Shown piece by piece: positions 51,355 through 59,023 of a stretch of DNA of 64,000 nt. The translations under genes and the position numbers were made by a program. The notes under the pieces are model-generated. The model saw only the letters and a list, made by a program, of their open reading frames with translations, was not told the origin of the DNA and did no database searches. This DNA comes from JAVSMW01 sp032027005. Its GTDB lineage: Bacteria > Bacillota > Thermincolia > Thermincolales > UBA2595. Where the stretch lies: contig JAVSMW010000002.1 in assembly GCA_032027005.1 (NCBI GenBank), forward strand, positions 62,001 to 126,000, read 5' to 3'. Each line of letters opens with the position of its first letter. Position 1 is the stretch's first letter.

Positions 51355-52185
51355 ATGTCATGGATCGGCGGCAAGAAATCCCTGCGTGAGCTGATCGTCA
51401 CACTGTTTCCCCTCTACTACGAAAGATACATTGAAGTTTTCGGCGGAGGCGGCTGGATACTGTTTCACAAGCCGCCCGGTAACGACTTTGAGGTGTATAA
51501 CGATTTCAACGGACTGCTGGTCAACCTGTACCGCTGTGTGCGGGAAAAGCCGGAGGAACTTATAGACGCACTGCGTTATGTCCTCAATGCCCGCGCAGAC
51601 TTTGACCTTGTCAAAAACACCCTCGCCCGTGATAGTACTGCTTCTGATGTGCAAAAGGCAGCTTGGTTTTATCAGCTTATCCGCTACAGCTACGCATCAG
51701 GACTTACCAGCTATGGCAGTCAGCCCCATGATATGTGGTCCAATTTTCCACTGATTGAACAGGCCCACAGACGGCTTGCCAAAGTGGTGATCGAAAACAA
51801 GGATTTCGAGAAGCTGATTGGGCAATACGACCGTCCCGTCAGCTTTTTCTACTGTGACCCGCCGTACTTTGAAACCGAAGGCTACTACAAAAACGTTGGT
51901 GAGGACGGCTTTACCGAAAAAGACCACATCCGCCTGCGGGATGCTCTGCTGCGAATTGAGGGTAAATTCCTGCTGTCCTACAATGACTGCGATTTTATCC
52001 GCAATTTGTATGATGCGCCTGGTATCCAAATTGATTCCTATACCCGCATCAATAACATCAAGCAGCGGTATGACAACGGAGCCCAGTTCCCCGAAATTCT
52101 CATTGCCAATTACGATATGGGGGAACGGACACGGGAGGCTCCAGCGCAACTTAATCTATTTGACAACGGAGGGATTGATTGCTAA
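51355..52185 (+). CDS. DNA adenine methyltransferase (D12 class)
   Basis: 276 aa from ATG 51355, though the nearest GGAGGGAGG is 20 bp away, so expression may rely on coupling. N-terminal MSWIGGKKSL is the AdoMet motif (GGK), EVFGGGGWILF follows, and the catalytic DPPY is in FFYCDPPYFETEGYY near residue 185. N6-adenine methylation of a GATC-like site is expected. No cognate restriction enzyme is beside it, so it is probably an orphan that protects the element. Confidence 0.92.
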   Translation: MSWIGGKKSLRELIVTLFPLYYERYIEVFGGGGWILFHKPPGNDFEVYNDFNGLLVNLYRCVREKPEELIDALRYVLNARADFDLVKNTLARDSTASDVQKAAWFYQLIRYSYASGLTSYGSQPHDMWSNFPLIEQAHRRLAKVVIENKDFEKLIGQYDRPVSFFYCDPPYFETEGYYKNVGEDGFTEKDHIRLRDALLRIEGKFLLSYNDCDFIRNLYDAPGIQIDSYTRINNIKQRYDNGAQFPEILIANYDMGERTREAPAQLNLFDNGGIDC

Positions 52186-52249
52186 TCAAAAGCCAAAACA
52201 GAAACGCCGTCCCTATCTGGGCAAATATTTAAAGGAGAGGATAGAATCC

Positions 52250-52489
52250 ATGAAAAACAATCAGAAGGAAAATGAGCAGGCCCTGCAAATCCCCATAGAT
52301 ATTCAGCAGCGTTGCGGCTTTGCCGATGTGGAAACCCTTGCGGTGACAGCCGCCGAAGGCGTATGCGTCATTCACAAGGGTGAAATGACGGCGCTGGAGC
52401 TTATTCGAGTTATTGCCGCACTCAGCGAGTTGGCGAGCGATATGACGGTTCTCCTTGCCGGAGCCGCTGTGCAACAACTGCGAGGATGA
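52250..52489 (+). CDS. Small hypothetical element protein
   Basis: 79 aa from ATG 52250 with AAAGGAGAGG. MKNNQKENEQALQIPIDIQQ, then GVCVIHKGEMTALELIRVIAAL. It overlaps the next gene by 35 bp. Unknown function. Confidence 0.65.
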   Translation: MKNNQKENEQALQIPIDIQQRCGFADVETLAVTAAEGVCVIHKGEMTALELIRVIAALSELASDMTVLLAGAAVQQLRG

Positions 52490-52817
52490 AAATCCGGAAA
52501 CAAACAAGAAAGGCGGCTGCAATCACAACCCCGCTGAGTGGGTAGCAGACTGCTCCCTTTGCCGTGATCTGCTGGACGAAAACCAGGACATCCGCATCCC
52601 CGACTATCTGCTGGAGGAAGCGGGTATTCCCAAGGGTACCAGATTAAAAGCCTATACCGATGAGGACAGCGGCGAAATTACAGTCGTAAAGGCAGATATC
52701 CAGCAAGATATTCGCGATGTACCGGCCTGCATTATTTCGGTGCTGGCGCAAAACGGTATCTGCCTTGCAGCATTGGATGAATTGATCATGCAGGAAAGCA
52801 TCATCTATGGCAAATAA
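52455..52817 (+). CDS. Cys-rich element protein with an AbrB-like stretch
   Basis: 120 aa from a TTG inside the previous gene; the exact start is uncertain. N-terminal CNNCEDENPETNKKGGCNH and CSLCRD suggest a metal site. The centre (IRIPDYLLEEAGIPKGTRLK, DSGEITVVKA) resembles an AbrB/SpoVT swapped-hairpin domain. Role unknown. Confidence 0.6.
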   Translation: MPEPLCNNCEDENPETNKKGGCNHNPAEWVADCSLCRDLLDENQDIRIPDYLLEEAGIPKGTRLKAYTDEDSGEITVVKADIQQDIRDVPACIISVLAQNGICLAALDELIMQESIIYGK

Positions 52818-52858
52818 CCTGCCCTTATTCTTTAAGACATTATCCGGGAGGTGGGAAG

Positions 52859-53410
52859 ATGTCGGGGATTACCCTGAAAAACGGCCTTATTTCCTACTAT
52901 GGAAACCCGGCCGGTTATACTGATAAAGAAAAAGCCATTGTGGACAGCATTTTTCAAAATGATGAGCTGACCATCTGGCTCCAAAGCCGCTCCTTAACGC
53001 CGAAGTGGACAGATGGCGTGATGGAGCGGCTTCTTGCTGGCGAACGTGCGGATGGCATGGAAGGCGTACTGCTGAAAAATGTTCGCGTCTGGCAGTTAAA
53101 GCCGGACGTGGATGTGCACATGAAATTTATACCCTATGAAGAAATGGTGCGGCAATTTGGAGAGCCATCTCTCGAAAATTACAACATCGTCTATGACGGT
53201 CAGCTCGACACCAACGACCTCGAAGCCATCTACACAAGGTGCAATGTAAATCACCCGCCCGGCTATAACGGACACTCTCTTTCCATGTCTGATGTGGTGG
53301 AGCTGTATGACGCCCAAGGCAGCGAATATCACTACTGCGACCGTTTTGGATTCCAGAAAATCAGCTTCGGGGGCTCAGAGCAAACCCAAGCAATGAAAAT
53401 GAGTATGTAG
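52859..53410 (+). CDS. YodL-domain element protein
   Basis: 183 aa with GGGAGGTGGG. The segment FGEPSLENYNIVYDGQLDTN, LEAIYTRCNVNHPPGYNGHS and LSMSDVVEL is the YodL signature seen in accessory proteins of Tn1549-type elements. Cytoplasmic; function unknown. A GGCAGC/GCTGCC-TTTT hairpin follows the stop at 53410-53430. Confidence 0.8.
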   Translation: MSGITLKNGLISYYGNPAGYTDKEKAIVDSIFQNDELTIWLQSRSLTPKWTDGVMERLLAGERADGMEGVLLKNVRVWQLKPDVDVHMKFIPYEEMVRQFGEPSLENYNIVYDGQLDTNDLEAIYTRCNVNHPPGYNGHSLSMSDVVELYDAQGSEYHYCDRFGFQKISFGGSEQTQAMKMSM

Positions 53411-53466
53411 GCAGCCTGGGGCTGCCTTTTCTCGACCAAAGAAACAATAGAACGGAGGAAAACTAC

Positions 53467-53793
53467 ATGGTTCAGGTTATCAAAAAAATGAAAAGTACAG
53501 CTTCACACAAGATTACAGCGGCAAAGGATGCCGCAGCCAATCTCGCTTTCCGTGGCAGGAACCTTCTCTCAGGTAATGCCGGAGAAGGTTATATTGACAC
53601 AGCCATCAAAATCTTGCTGGCGGTTGTCATTGGCGCCCTGCTTCTGGCGGGTCTTTATGCCCTGTTCGGGGAAACGGTGCTCCCCGCAACATCCTCAGCA
53701 AACTCTGTGCCCGTTCTGTTTTCCGTTAGGCCCGAAACCAAATTGACTCGGTTAGAACCGTCATTCGCAAGGAGTGTTATTTCTTCAACATGA
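53467..53793 (+). CDS. DUF6133-type membrane protein with its C-terminus replaced
   Basis: Residues 1-76 (VQVIKKMKSTASHKITAAKD, LAFRGRNLLSGNAGEGYIDT, one TM helix, LYALFGETVLP) match a small conserved membrane protein that precedes the conjugation genes in Clostridial elements. After VLP the reading frame runs into unrelated sequence (ATSSANSVPVLFS...) that is antisense to the next gene. The normal ending, as I recall it, is a short NYAG-type tail. It is a truncated backbone gene at a recombination junction near 53690. Confidence 0.65.
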   Translation: MVQVIKKMKSTASHKITAAKDAAANLAFRGRNLLSGNAGEGYIDTAIKILLAVVIGALLLAGLYALFGETVLPATSSANSVPVLFSVRPETKLTRLEPSFARSVISST

Positions 53794-54350
53794 GATGTGA
53801 AGGAGAGAACATACTCTTGCGTAATCGACTTAATCGTTTTTTTGCCGCTTCGATTCTCAGTGTTGGTGACAACATATAGAAAGACTCCCGCCAAGAACGA
53901 ATGAAAACTGAATTCCGTTTGTGACGCCAATTCCTTCTTGGTTATGCCACTGACCAATTCAACTTTCGTATCATCGTAAATACCCTGTATTTTCTTTCCA
54001 ACTTTTTCAGGAGCATCATTACTAATAATGTCCTTGAGTGCAAGGATTACCTGCTTTGACAAATTACTGTCCAGCAGCTTGAGGACGTTATTTTTGAAGT
54101 AAGCAGCTACTTCTTGTGGATCAGCGCTACGAGCTGGGTCTGTAACATCTTTGGAGAGATTTTGTTCACACCTCAGCAATTTTGATGAAGCATCTTCTCT
54201 GACCCGGTCTGCATTTTCCTGACCGGAAAATGTAAATTCAAAATTGGGGGCAACAGAATGAAGCAGTACTTCGCACAACTGCTTATTATCAACATTAACC
54301 GCCTTGCACGAAACAAGAACGGCAAAGTATGATCCAAAACATAACCTCAT
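53655..54350 (-). CDS. Unknown protein encoded beside an XRE regulator, 3' end at a recombination junction
   Basis: 231 aa from ATG 54350 with GGAGGGG. Acidic and mostly helical (FSGQENADRVREDASSKLLR, YFKNNVLKLLDSNLSKQVIL). The final 15-20 residues are antisense to the DUF6133-type gene, so the natural C-terminus is probably lost. I recognise no family. With the HTH gene upstream it looks like imported cargo, perhaps part of a larger defence or toxin system. Confidence 0.6.
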   Translation of the reverse strand: MRLCFGSYFAVLVSCKAVNVDNKQLCEVLLHSVAPNFEFTFSGQENADRVREDASSKLLRCEQNLSKDVTDPARSADPQEVAAYFKNNVLKLLDSNLSKQVILALKDIISNDAPEKVGKKIQGIYDDTKVELVSGITKKELASQTEFSFHSFLAGVFLYVVTNTENRSGKKTIKSITQEYVLSFTSHVEEITLLANDGSNRVNLVSGLTENRTGTEFAEDVAGSTVSPNRA

Positions 54351-54384
54351 GCTGAGCCCCTCCATTTCAAATTGAATCAGTATT

Positions 54385-54597
54385 TTATTCGTTGCCTTCG
54401 TCTACATAATCCACAATATCACCGATATTGCATTGAAGTGCTTTGCATATGCGTGCTAAGACATCCATACTAACCGGAAGTTCCTTTCCCAGCTTAGCCA
54501 TGGTTGTAGTGGTCAATCCGGTTGCTGCCATCAAATCTTTCTTCATCATTTTTCTGTCTATAAGTAATTTCCACAGCTTATTGTAGCTGAATGCCAT
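54385..54597 (-). CDS. Cro/C1-type HTH regulator
   Basis: 70 aa from ATG 54597 with GGAGG. Reads MAFSYNKLWKLLIDRKMMKK, then TGLTTTTMAKLGKELPVSMD, a short Cro/C1-type HTH of the HTH_26 kind. It ends 34 bp before the unknown gene on the same strand and is probably its regulator. The 54598-54894 gap holds an ACAATAACAGC hairpin near 54810-54840 and no gene. Confidence 0.85.
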   Translation of the reverse strand: MAFSYNKLWKLLIDRKMMKKDLMAATGLTTTTMAKLGKELPVSMDVLARICKALQCNIGDIVDYVDEGNE

Positions 54598-54894
54598 AGT
54601 ATCGCCTCCAAAGAGTATTTGCCAAAAACGATCTGTTTGGAATATTTTATCACATTTAAACGCCAATATCAAGATTACCTTTATTATTGCTGATATTGAC
54701 TTTACAAATTGCAATTTCAATATGTAATTTGAAAAACCATTAGAATTTCGCTACTCACACTCTATGATGAAACTACTCTCACTCCTCCAAGCCTGTCCCA
54801 TAAATTAGTATGCTGTTATTGTACAAGACAATAACAGCTTTTGCTTTATATGCCCAAATACTCAAAAATCAATCGAAAGGAGGTAAGCATTTCT

Positions 54895-55053
54895 ATGGCT
54901 GAAGTCAGAAATCTGAATAAAAAGCGCATTGGCGATATGAGCGATGATGAGCGTCTGTTTGTGATTAAAATAAAAGATTGTGTCACTCGAATCACAGTAA
55001 CCCCCGACGGCACATTGAACATAACGCACGAGCGTGTAGAACCTGTAGCATAG
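54895..55053 (+). CDS. Small hypothetical element protein
   Basis: 52 aa from ATG 54895 with AAAGGAGG. MAEVRNLNKKRIGDMSDDER, VTPDGTLNITHERVEPVA. A beta-rich mini-protein common near the sigma-like gene in these elements. The 55054-55307 gap shows no gene. Confidence 0.6.
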   Translation: MAEVRNLNKKRIGDMSDDERLFVIKIKDCVTRITVTPDGTLNITHERVEPVA

Positions 55054-55307
55054 CCACACCCCAAGAACAGCTTAATACCTAAAATCCGCCAGAACGCAAG
55101 ACGGCAGTGCGGAGGAACACCCCAACCGGGTGAACCTCGCCTGTCGTCTTTTCTATTTACCATGATGTACGGTGCGAGGTTCCCATAAAAAGGAGCAAAC
55201 ATCGTGATTACATACCTCTTGCACCTCTTCTTTGCAAATGGACGAGCCCCTCCGCTTCTGACATTTTGACTCACCATCAAGATTTCAGAAAACGGAGGAC
55301 AAGCCAT

Positions 55308-55727
55308 ATGGCAGAAAAAAAGAAGTATCAAATCAAGGTACAAGGTCAGCTTGTACCAGTCAGTAAAGAAGTCTACCTGACATATTACCGCATGAGACGC
55401 CATGAGCGTCATCTGGAAGAAAAGGACATAGCACATGGCGTTTTTTACTACAGCGCTCTGGACACCGAGGAAACCAACGGTGAGGATGCGATTCCGGATC
55501 TCGTTTCACTCCGTGTGGAGGATATGGTCATGAACAAGCTTATGGCAGAAAAGCTGCATCAGTGTCTCGCTCAGCTTGCCAAGGATGACCGAAATTTGAT
55601 TTACGCTCTGTATTTTCAGAGAAAAACGCAGGTAGAACTGGAAAAAGAAACTGGAATTAAGCAACAGACCATCAGCTATCGGGAACGTCAGATTCGGATG
55701 AAACTCAAAAAAATGATGGAGAAGTAA
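55308..55727 (+). CDS. Sigma-70 region 4-like regulator of the element
   Basis: 139 aa from ATG 55308 with CGGAGG. The C-terminal helix-turn-helix (LAKDDRNLIYALYFQRKTQV, EKETGIKQQTISYRERQIRM) is sigma-70 region 4-like; region 2 is poorly conserved. It matches the sigma-like ORF of Tn916/Tn1549-type elements that controls excision and transfer genes. Confidence 0.82.
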   Translation: MAEKKKYQIKVQGQLVPVSKEVYLTYYRMRRHERHLEEKDIAHGVFYYSALDTEETNGEDAIPDLVSLRVEDMVMNKLMAEKLHQCLAQLAKDDRNLIYALYFQRKTQVELEKETGIKQQTISYRERQIRMKLKKMMEK

Positions 55728-55744
55728 AAATTCTTTTTGTAGAC

Positions 55745-55782
55745 CCCCTCACGAAACTGGATTAGTAGTGAGGGGTTTCTTT
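55745..55782 (+). terminator. Terminator after the sigma-like gene
   Basis: CCCCTCAC (55745-55752) pairs with GTGAGGGG (55768-55775), followed by TTTCTTT. Confidence 0.8.
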
Positions 55783-55789
55783 ATTCCCT

Positions 55790-56246
55790 CAAGGGTACTT
55801 TGAAAATTTCATATCCGATGATCTGAATACGTTAGCTGACGGCTCCCAAAAGGAACAGCGACTCCGGAGGATGCGCCAAGACCACCTGTAGGATGGTGAT
55901 GAGAACAAGATGAATCAGCTTTTTCTTTCTGTTCATTACGTTTCTCTTCCCAGACTATCAAAGACGGCCCAATAAGGTGCAAAGCGGTACCCATCCGACC
56001 GGGAAACAGGCTGTGGCGGCCTGTTTCGCAATGACCCCGTCAGCCTATCATGATACTTCTGTCCAGTCACAGCCCCCACATATGGGGATCACGCAATGAG
56101 GGCAGCCGGCAGAGATCCTGGCGGGGGTGAAATTCCCATGATGCGGTAAAGCCAGCCGCAGTTCAGACCATCGCCTTTTGTGCTTGGGGAGTAGTGTCGA
56201 ATTAAGCACCGTTATTACAGAAAATGACTTAATGTCAGAAGCAATG
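55790..56246. other. Non-coding stretch within the element
   Basis: No ORF with a usable start and family similarity is seen in either strand. It contains GC-rich segments such as GAGGGCAGCCGGCAGAG and GCGGGGGTGAAATTCCC near 56100-56150 that could be a structured RNA or a decayed gene. Nothing firmer can be said. Confidence 0.3.
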
Positions 56247-56308
56247 GGATCGCCCTGTTTTCAGCTGCTCTCACAGTGAAGCAACTGCCTAAGGGCGATC
56301 CTATTTTT
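56247..56308 (+). terminator. 10-bp hairpin plus T-run directly before mazF
   Basis: GGATCGCCCT (56247-56256) pairs perfectly with AGGGCGATCC (56292-56301), followed by TATTTTT. It lies 35 bp before the toxin start, so it may act as an attenuator of mazF. Confidence 0.6.
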
Positions 56309-56342
56309 GTGCCATTAAGAATTGCAAAGGAGGATCGCAATT

Positions 56343-56711
56343 TTGAGAGATTATAAAAGAAACATACGGCGTGGGGATATCTTCTATGCCGATTTAAGTC
56401 CCGTCGTGGGCTCCGAACAAGGCGGAGTCCGTCCGGTGCTCATTCTGCAGAACAATGTCGGAAATCGTCACAGCCCTACGGTGATTGTCTGCGCTATTAC
56501 CGGCAGAACCGAGAAAAACAATATTCCTACCCATGTTTCCATTGGTACTGCCTGCGGCGGCTCAAAAGAATCTTTTGCTCTCTTAGAGCAGATACGCACC
56601 ATTGACCGCATACGCCTTAGAGAAAAGGTCGGCAATCTTTCCTGTCATGAAATGGAAAGAATTAATCAGGCACTTTCGATCAGCGTTGGGCTTGACCCGG
56701 CGTTTTTTTAA
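56343..56711 (+). CDS. MazF/PemK-family endoribonuclease toxin
   Basis: 122 aa from a TTG at 56343 with AAGGAGGATCG. RRGDIFYADLSPVVGSEQGG and VRPVLILQNNVGN are the MazF start; VIVCAITGRTEKNNIPTHV and ALLEQIRTIDRIRL complete the fold. Family members cut mRNA at short sequences. No MazE/antitoxin gene is adjacent; upstream is non-coding and downstream is xis. It may be controlled by another element regulator. Confidence 0.92.
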   Translation: MRDYKRNIRRGDIFYADLSPVVGSEQGGVRPVLILQNNVGNRHSPTVIVCAITGRTEKNNIPTHVSIGTACGGSKESFALLEQIRTIDRIRLREKVGNLSCHEMERINQALSISVGLDPAFF

Positions 56712-56728
56712 TGAAAGGGGATGTCATT

Positions 56729-56947
56729 ATGAACGAAAAAGTCACAATGTTTGAAAAGTACCCCGATGTAGTCGAGGTCAATCAATTAAGAGAAATGCTT
56801 GGCGGCATCAGCCGTAAGCTGGCCTATAAACTGCTTGCGGAAAAGGAGATACATAGTGTTCGCGTTGGACGAACCTATAAGATTCCAAAAGCATGTGTTA
56901 TTGAATATCTGCTGGGTGAAGAAATGTGCCACATCAAGCTCGGCTGA
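56729..56947 (+). CDS. Excisionase-like HTH protein
   Basis: 72 aa from ATG 56729 with AAAGGGG; an ATG at 56711 overlaps the mazF stop. VEVNQLREMLGGISRKLAYK and SVRVGRTYKIPKACVIEYLL is the MerR-like excisionase (HTH_17) pattern. It precedes the integrase gene, with one arm-type repeat between them at 56978. Confidence 0.85.
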   Translation: MNEKVTMFEKYPDVVEVNQLREMLGGISRKLAYKLLAEKEIHSVRVGRTYKIPKACVIEYLLGEEMCHIKLG

Positions 56948-57095
56948 TCCGGATTTTTGTCTATCATTGACAATAAGGCGTAGAAAAATCATGTGGATGA
57001 TTTCCGCATAAAGCAATAGCTATCTTAAGCTTTCTGTGGTATTGTGGTGCTGTCAATGGTAGGCAAATACGCTGTTATTTCGAAGGAGGATAGCA

Positions 57096-58567
57096 ATGAT
57101 AACAGGATGCCTACAGCAAAAAAATAATACTTATTACGCTGTCCTTTATACAAAAGTGGACGGCAAAAGAAAGACAAAGTGGATTCCCACCGGATTGCCG
57201 GTAGAGGGAACCAGTGAAAGAAAAGCAAAAAAAGCCTTTGACCAAATCCGTTTGGAATATGAACGGGAGCAGGAGGAAAAGGAGCGTCGGGCAGCGGAAG
57301 AACGGGCCAGGGAACTGATTGAAGGAAAAAGGAACCCTCAGGCGGATGTTCCCTTTATGGATTACCTTCAAAAATGGCTGATTCAAGCAAAACCCACCAT
57401 ATCCAAGACCACGTTTAAAGGCTACCGCACCATGCTGGACAGCCGAATCAGCCGGTACTTTAAAGAACTGAACATCACCTTAGCGGAAGTTACGCCGCAG
57501 CATATACAGGATTTTCATCAATCCATTTTCGATGAAGGGTATACGGCAAATACGGTGATTCACTATCATGCGGTGCTTCGCAGGGCGCTGCAGAACGCTG
57601 TGAAAAAGGGAATTATCAGCAGCAATCCTGCCGACAGGGTGGACAGGCCGAAAAAGAATGTGTATCAGGCACAGTTTTATTCGGCGGAAGAAATGATGGC
57701 GCTGTTCGATGCGGTATCCGATGATCCCTTGGAAGTCTGTGTAAAACTGGCCGCTTACTATGGGCTACGGAGAAGTGAAGTCCTTGGTTTGAAATGGGAT
57801 GCGATCAACCTTGAACAAAAGACCATCTCCATCAAGCACAAGGTCATTGAGGACACGGTCGATGGCAAAGCAGTGGCTGTCGGCGAGGATGTGCTCAAAA
57901 CCAAATCCAGCTTCCGCACACTTCCGCTGCTGCCATCCGTTGAAAAAATTCTGTGGGCGGAAAAAGAGAAGCAGGAAATGTACCGCAGATTGTTCAAGCG
58001 TTCTTACTGCCGGGACTATCTGGATTATATCTGCGTCGACCAAACCGGAAAGCTGATGCGTCCCAACTATGTAACGGAGCATTTTAGCTGGATACTCGAA
58101 AAAAACAACCTGAAGAAAATCAGGTTCCACGATTTAAGTTATCCAAACCTAAATAAAATCCAAACCTTTTAATGTAAATGTTTGTTTTCATACATATACA
58201 CCGATAAAAGGTTTGGATTTTGTTTCACTTTTTCATNGGAATGAAATAAAATCCAAACCTTTTTCAGTAGGAAAGCGGAAGAACTCTGGCTTTTTTGCTA
58301 ATAGTTTGGATTTTATTTGAGTTTGGATAACGAAAAAAATCCAAACGTTTGGATTTTTTACGGCATTCCTGCGCCAGCTTACTGCTTGCAAACGGGATAT
58401 CCATGAAGCAAATCCAGATATGGCTTGGACATAGCACGTTCTCGACCACGGCGGATATTTACTCGCATCTGGACTTCCATGCGCAGATCGAATCCGGACT
58501 GGTTATGGATGGCATGTTTGAAAAATCCAAGCGGGAAGAACCTATCGGACTTGAAATGGCTGAGTGA
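57096..58567 (+). pseudogene. Tyrosine recombinase (integrase) interrupted in the HxxR motif
   Basis: ATG with GAAGGAGG. N-terminal arm-binding domain; core-binding domain near residues 90-180 (FMDYLQKWLIQAKPTISKTT); catalytic domain with the first Arg in YYGLRRSEVLGL. The frame then reaches FHDL at 58136 and enters foreign sequence, stopping at 58172. The missing part resumes at 58361 in another frame with RHSCASLLLANG, WLGHST and DIYSHL (Tyr nucleophile), ending at 58567. Removing the insert restores one Tn916-family integrase of about 415 aa. Confidence 0.9.
58137..58360. mobile_element. 220-224 bp AT-rich palindromic insertion in the integrase gene
   Basis: It is flanked by TTTA on both sides, so the unit is 220 bp plus a 4-bp duplication, or 224 bp. 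It contains eight copies of ATCCAAAC in both orientations. GTTATCCAAAC...AAATAAAATCCAAAC near the left end is matched inversely by GTTTGGATTTTATTT...GTTTGGATAAC at 58302-58332. The right tip is a perfect hairpin around AAATCCAAACGTTTGGATTT. No ORF. One undetermined base at 58237. It is a non-autonomous element or an intron-like insert. Confidence 0.75.
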
Positions 58568-58689
58568 TTTTCTACGGACTGCTGAGTCGGAACACGGCAA
58601 AGCCTTGTAAAATAAGGATTTTATAAGCATCCGTTTTCTACAAAAGCAGAAAAAATGCCCTCGAAAGAGGGCGTAGAAAAGAGCGAAAA

Positions 58690-58729
58690 AAGAAAGAGCC
58701 TGCTGCAGACATTGACCGCAAACAGGCTC
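58690..58729 (-). terminator. Terminator of the element-borne tRNA-Ser
   Basis: On the minus strand GAGCCTG...CAGGCTC is followed by TTTCTTTTTT, directly after the CCA end of the tRNA. A second small hairpin (CCCTC-GAAA-GAGGG) lies at about 58658-58672. Confidence 0.8.
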
Positions 58730-58730
58730 A

Positions 58731-58821
58731 TGGCGGAGGCGGTGAGATTCGAACTCACGTGCCGATTGCTCGACAACCTGATTTCGAGTCAGGCTCGTTA
58801 TGACCACTTCGATACGCCTCC
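58731..58821 (-). tRNA. tRNA-Ser(CGA), intact, carried inside the element
   Basis: 91 nt with encoded CCA. Acceptor GGAGGCG/CGCCTCC, anticodon stem CCTGA-CTCGAAA-TCAGG (anticodon CGA), long class II variable arm, T-arm GTGAG-TTCGAAT-CTCAC. Own terminator downstream. The interrupted host gene has the same anticodon, so this copy can replace it. Confidence 0.95.
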
Positions 58822-58867
58822 ATATTCTATTTTAATACACCGAGCCTTTCGAAAAAGTCAAGGCAAA

Positions 58868-58889
58868 GTGTAGAAAAACCGTAGAAATC
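58868..58889 (+). repeat. Right arm-type integrase sites
   Basis: Two contiguous 11-bp units, GTGTAGAAAAA and CCGTAGAAATC, matching the three units at 40326-40358. Confidence 0.65.
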
Positions 58890-58971
58890 GGTAAAAAGCT
58901 AAATTTTCAAAATCCCGCAAACCCGCGGAAACTCAAGGGTTTCCCGCATTTTCAAAGCAACTGACCGAGTG

Positions 58972-59012
58972 GATTTCGAGTCAAGCGCTATCGACCAAAC
59001 TCAGCCATCTCC
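58972..59012 (-). pseudogene. 5' half of the split host tRNA-Ser(CGA)
   Basis: On the minus strand: GGAGATGGCTGAG (acceptor and D-arm), TTTGGTCGATAGCG, CTTGA and the anticodon loop CTCGAAA. Sequence similarity to a tRNA ends after ATC, where the element begins. Two bases seem missing from the acceptor stem (GGAGA-TGG against an expected GGAGAGATGG), a sign of decay. The 3' half is at 40053-40174. Confidence 0.72.
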
Positions 59013-59023
59013 AACGTGTAACG

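Larger units (their letters stand above)
40165..58981. mobile_element. 18.8-kb integrative element inserted in tRNA-Ser(CGA), conjugation genes lost
   Basis: It is bounded by direct repeats GATTTCGAGT (40165-40174 and 58972-58981) inside the two halves of one tRNA. Int and Xis genes lie at the right end. 11-bp arm-type repeats (GTGTAGAAAAA) lie at both ends. The backbone genes (HTH, DUF4314, Dam, YodL, DUF6133-like, sigma-like, Xis, Int) are those of Clostridial Tn916/Tn1549-type elements. No relaxase, VirB4, VirD4 or replication gene was found. The backbone is cut at 53.7-54.9 kb, and Int is disrupted, so it is likely immobile. Confidence 0.82.

Noticed and set aside
58137..58360. Group I or group II intron in the integrase gene
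   Set aside because: Too short, without visible domain V, P3-P7-like core or intron ORF; repeated ATCCAAAC palindromes look more like a mobile palindromic element. Kept only as an alternative to test.
40165..58981. Complete conjugative element
   Set aside because: No relaxase, coupling protein, VirB4-type ATPase or peptidoglycan hydrolase gene is present between the borders.
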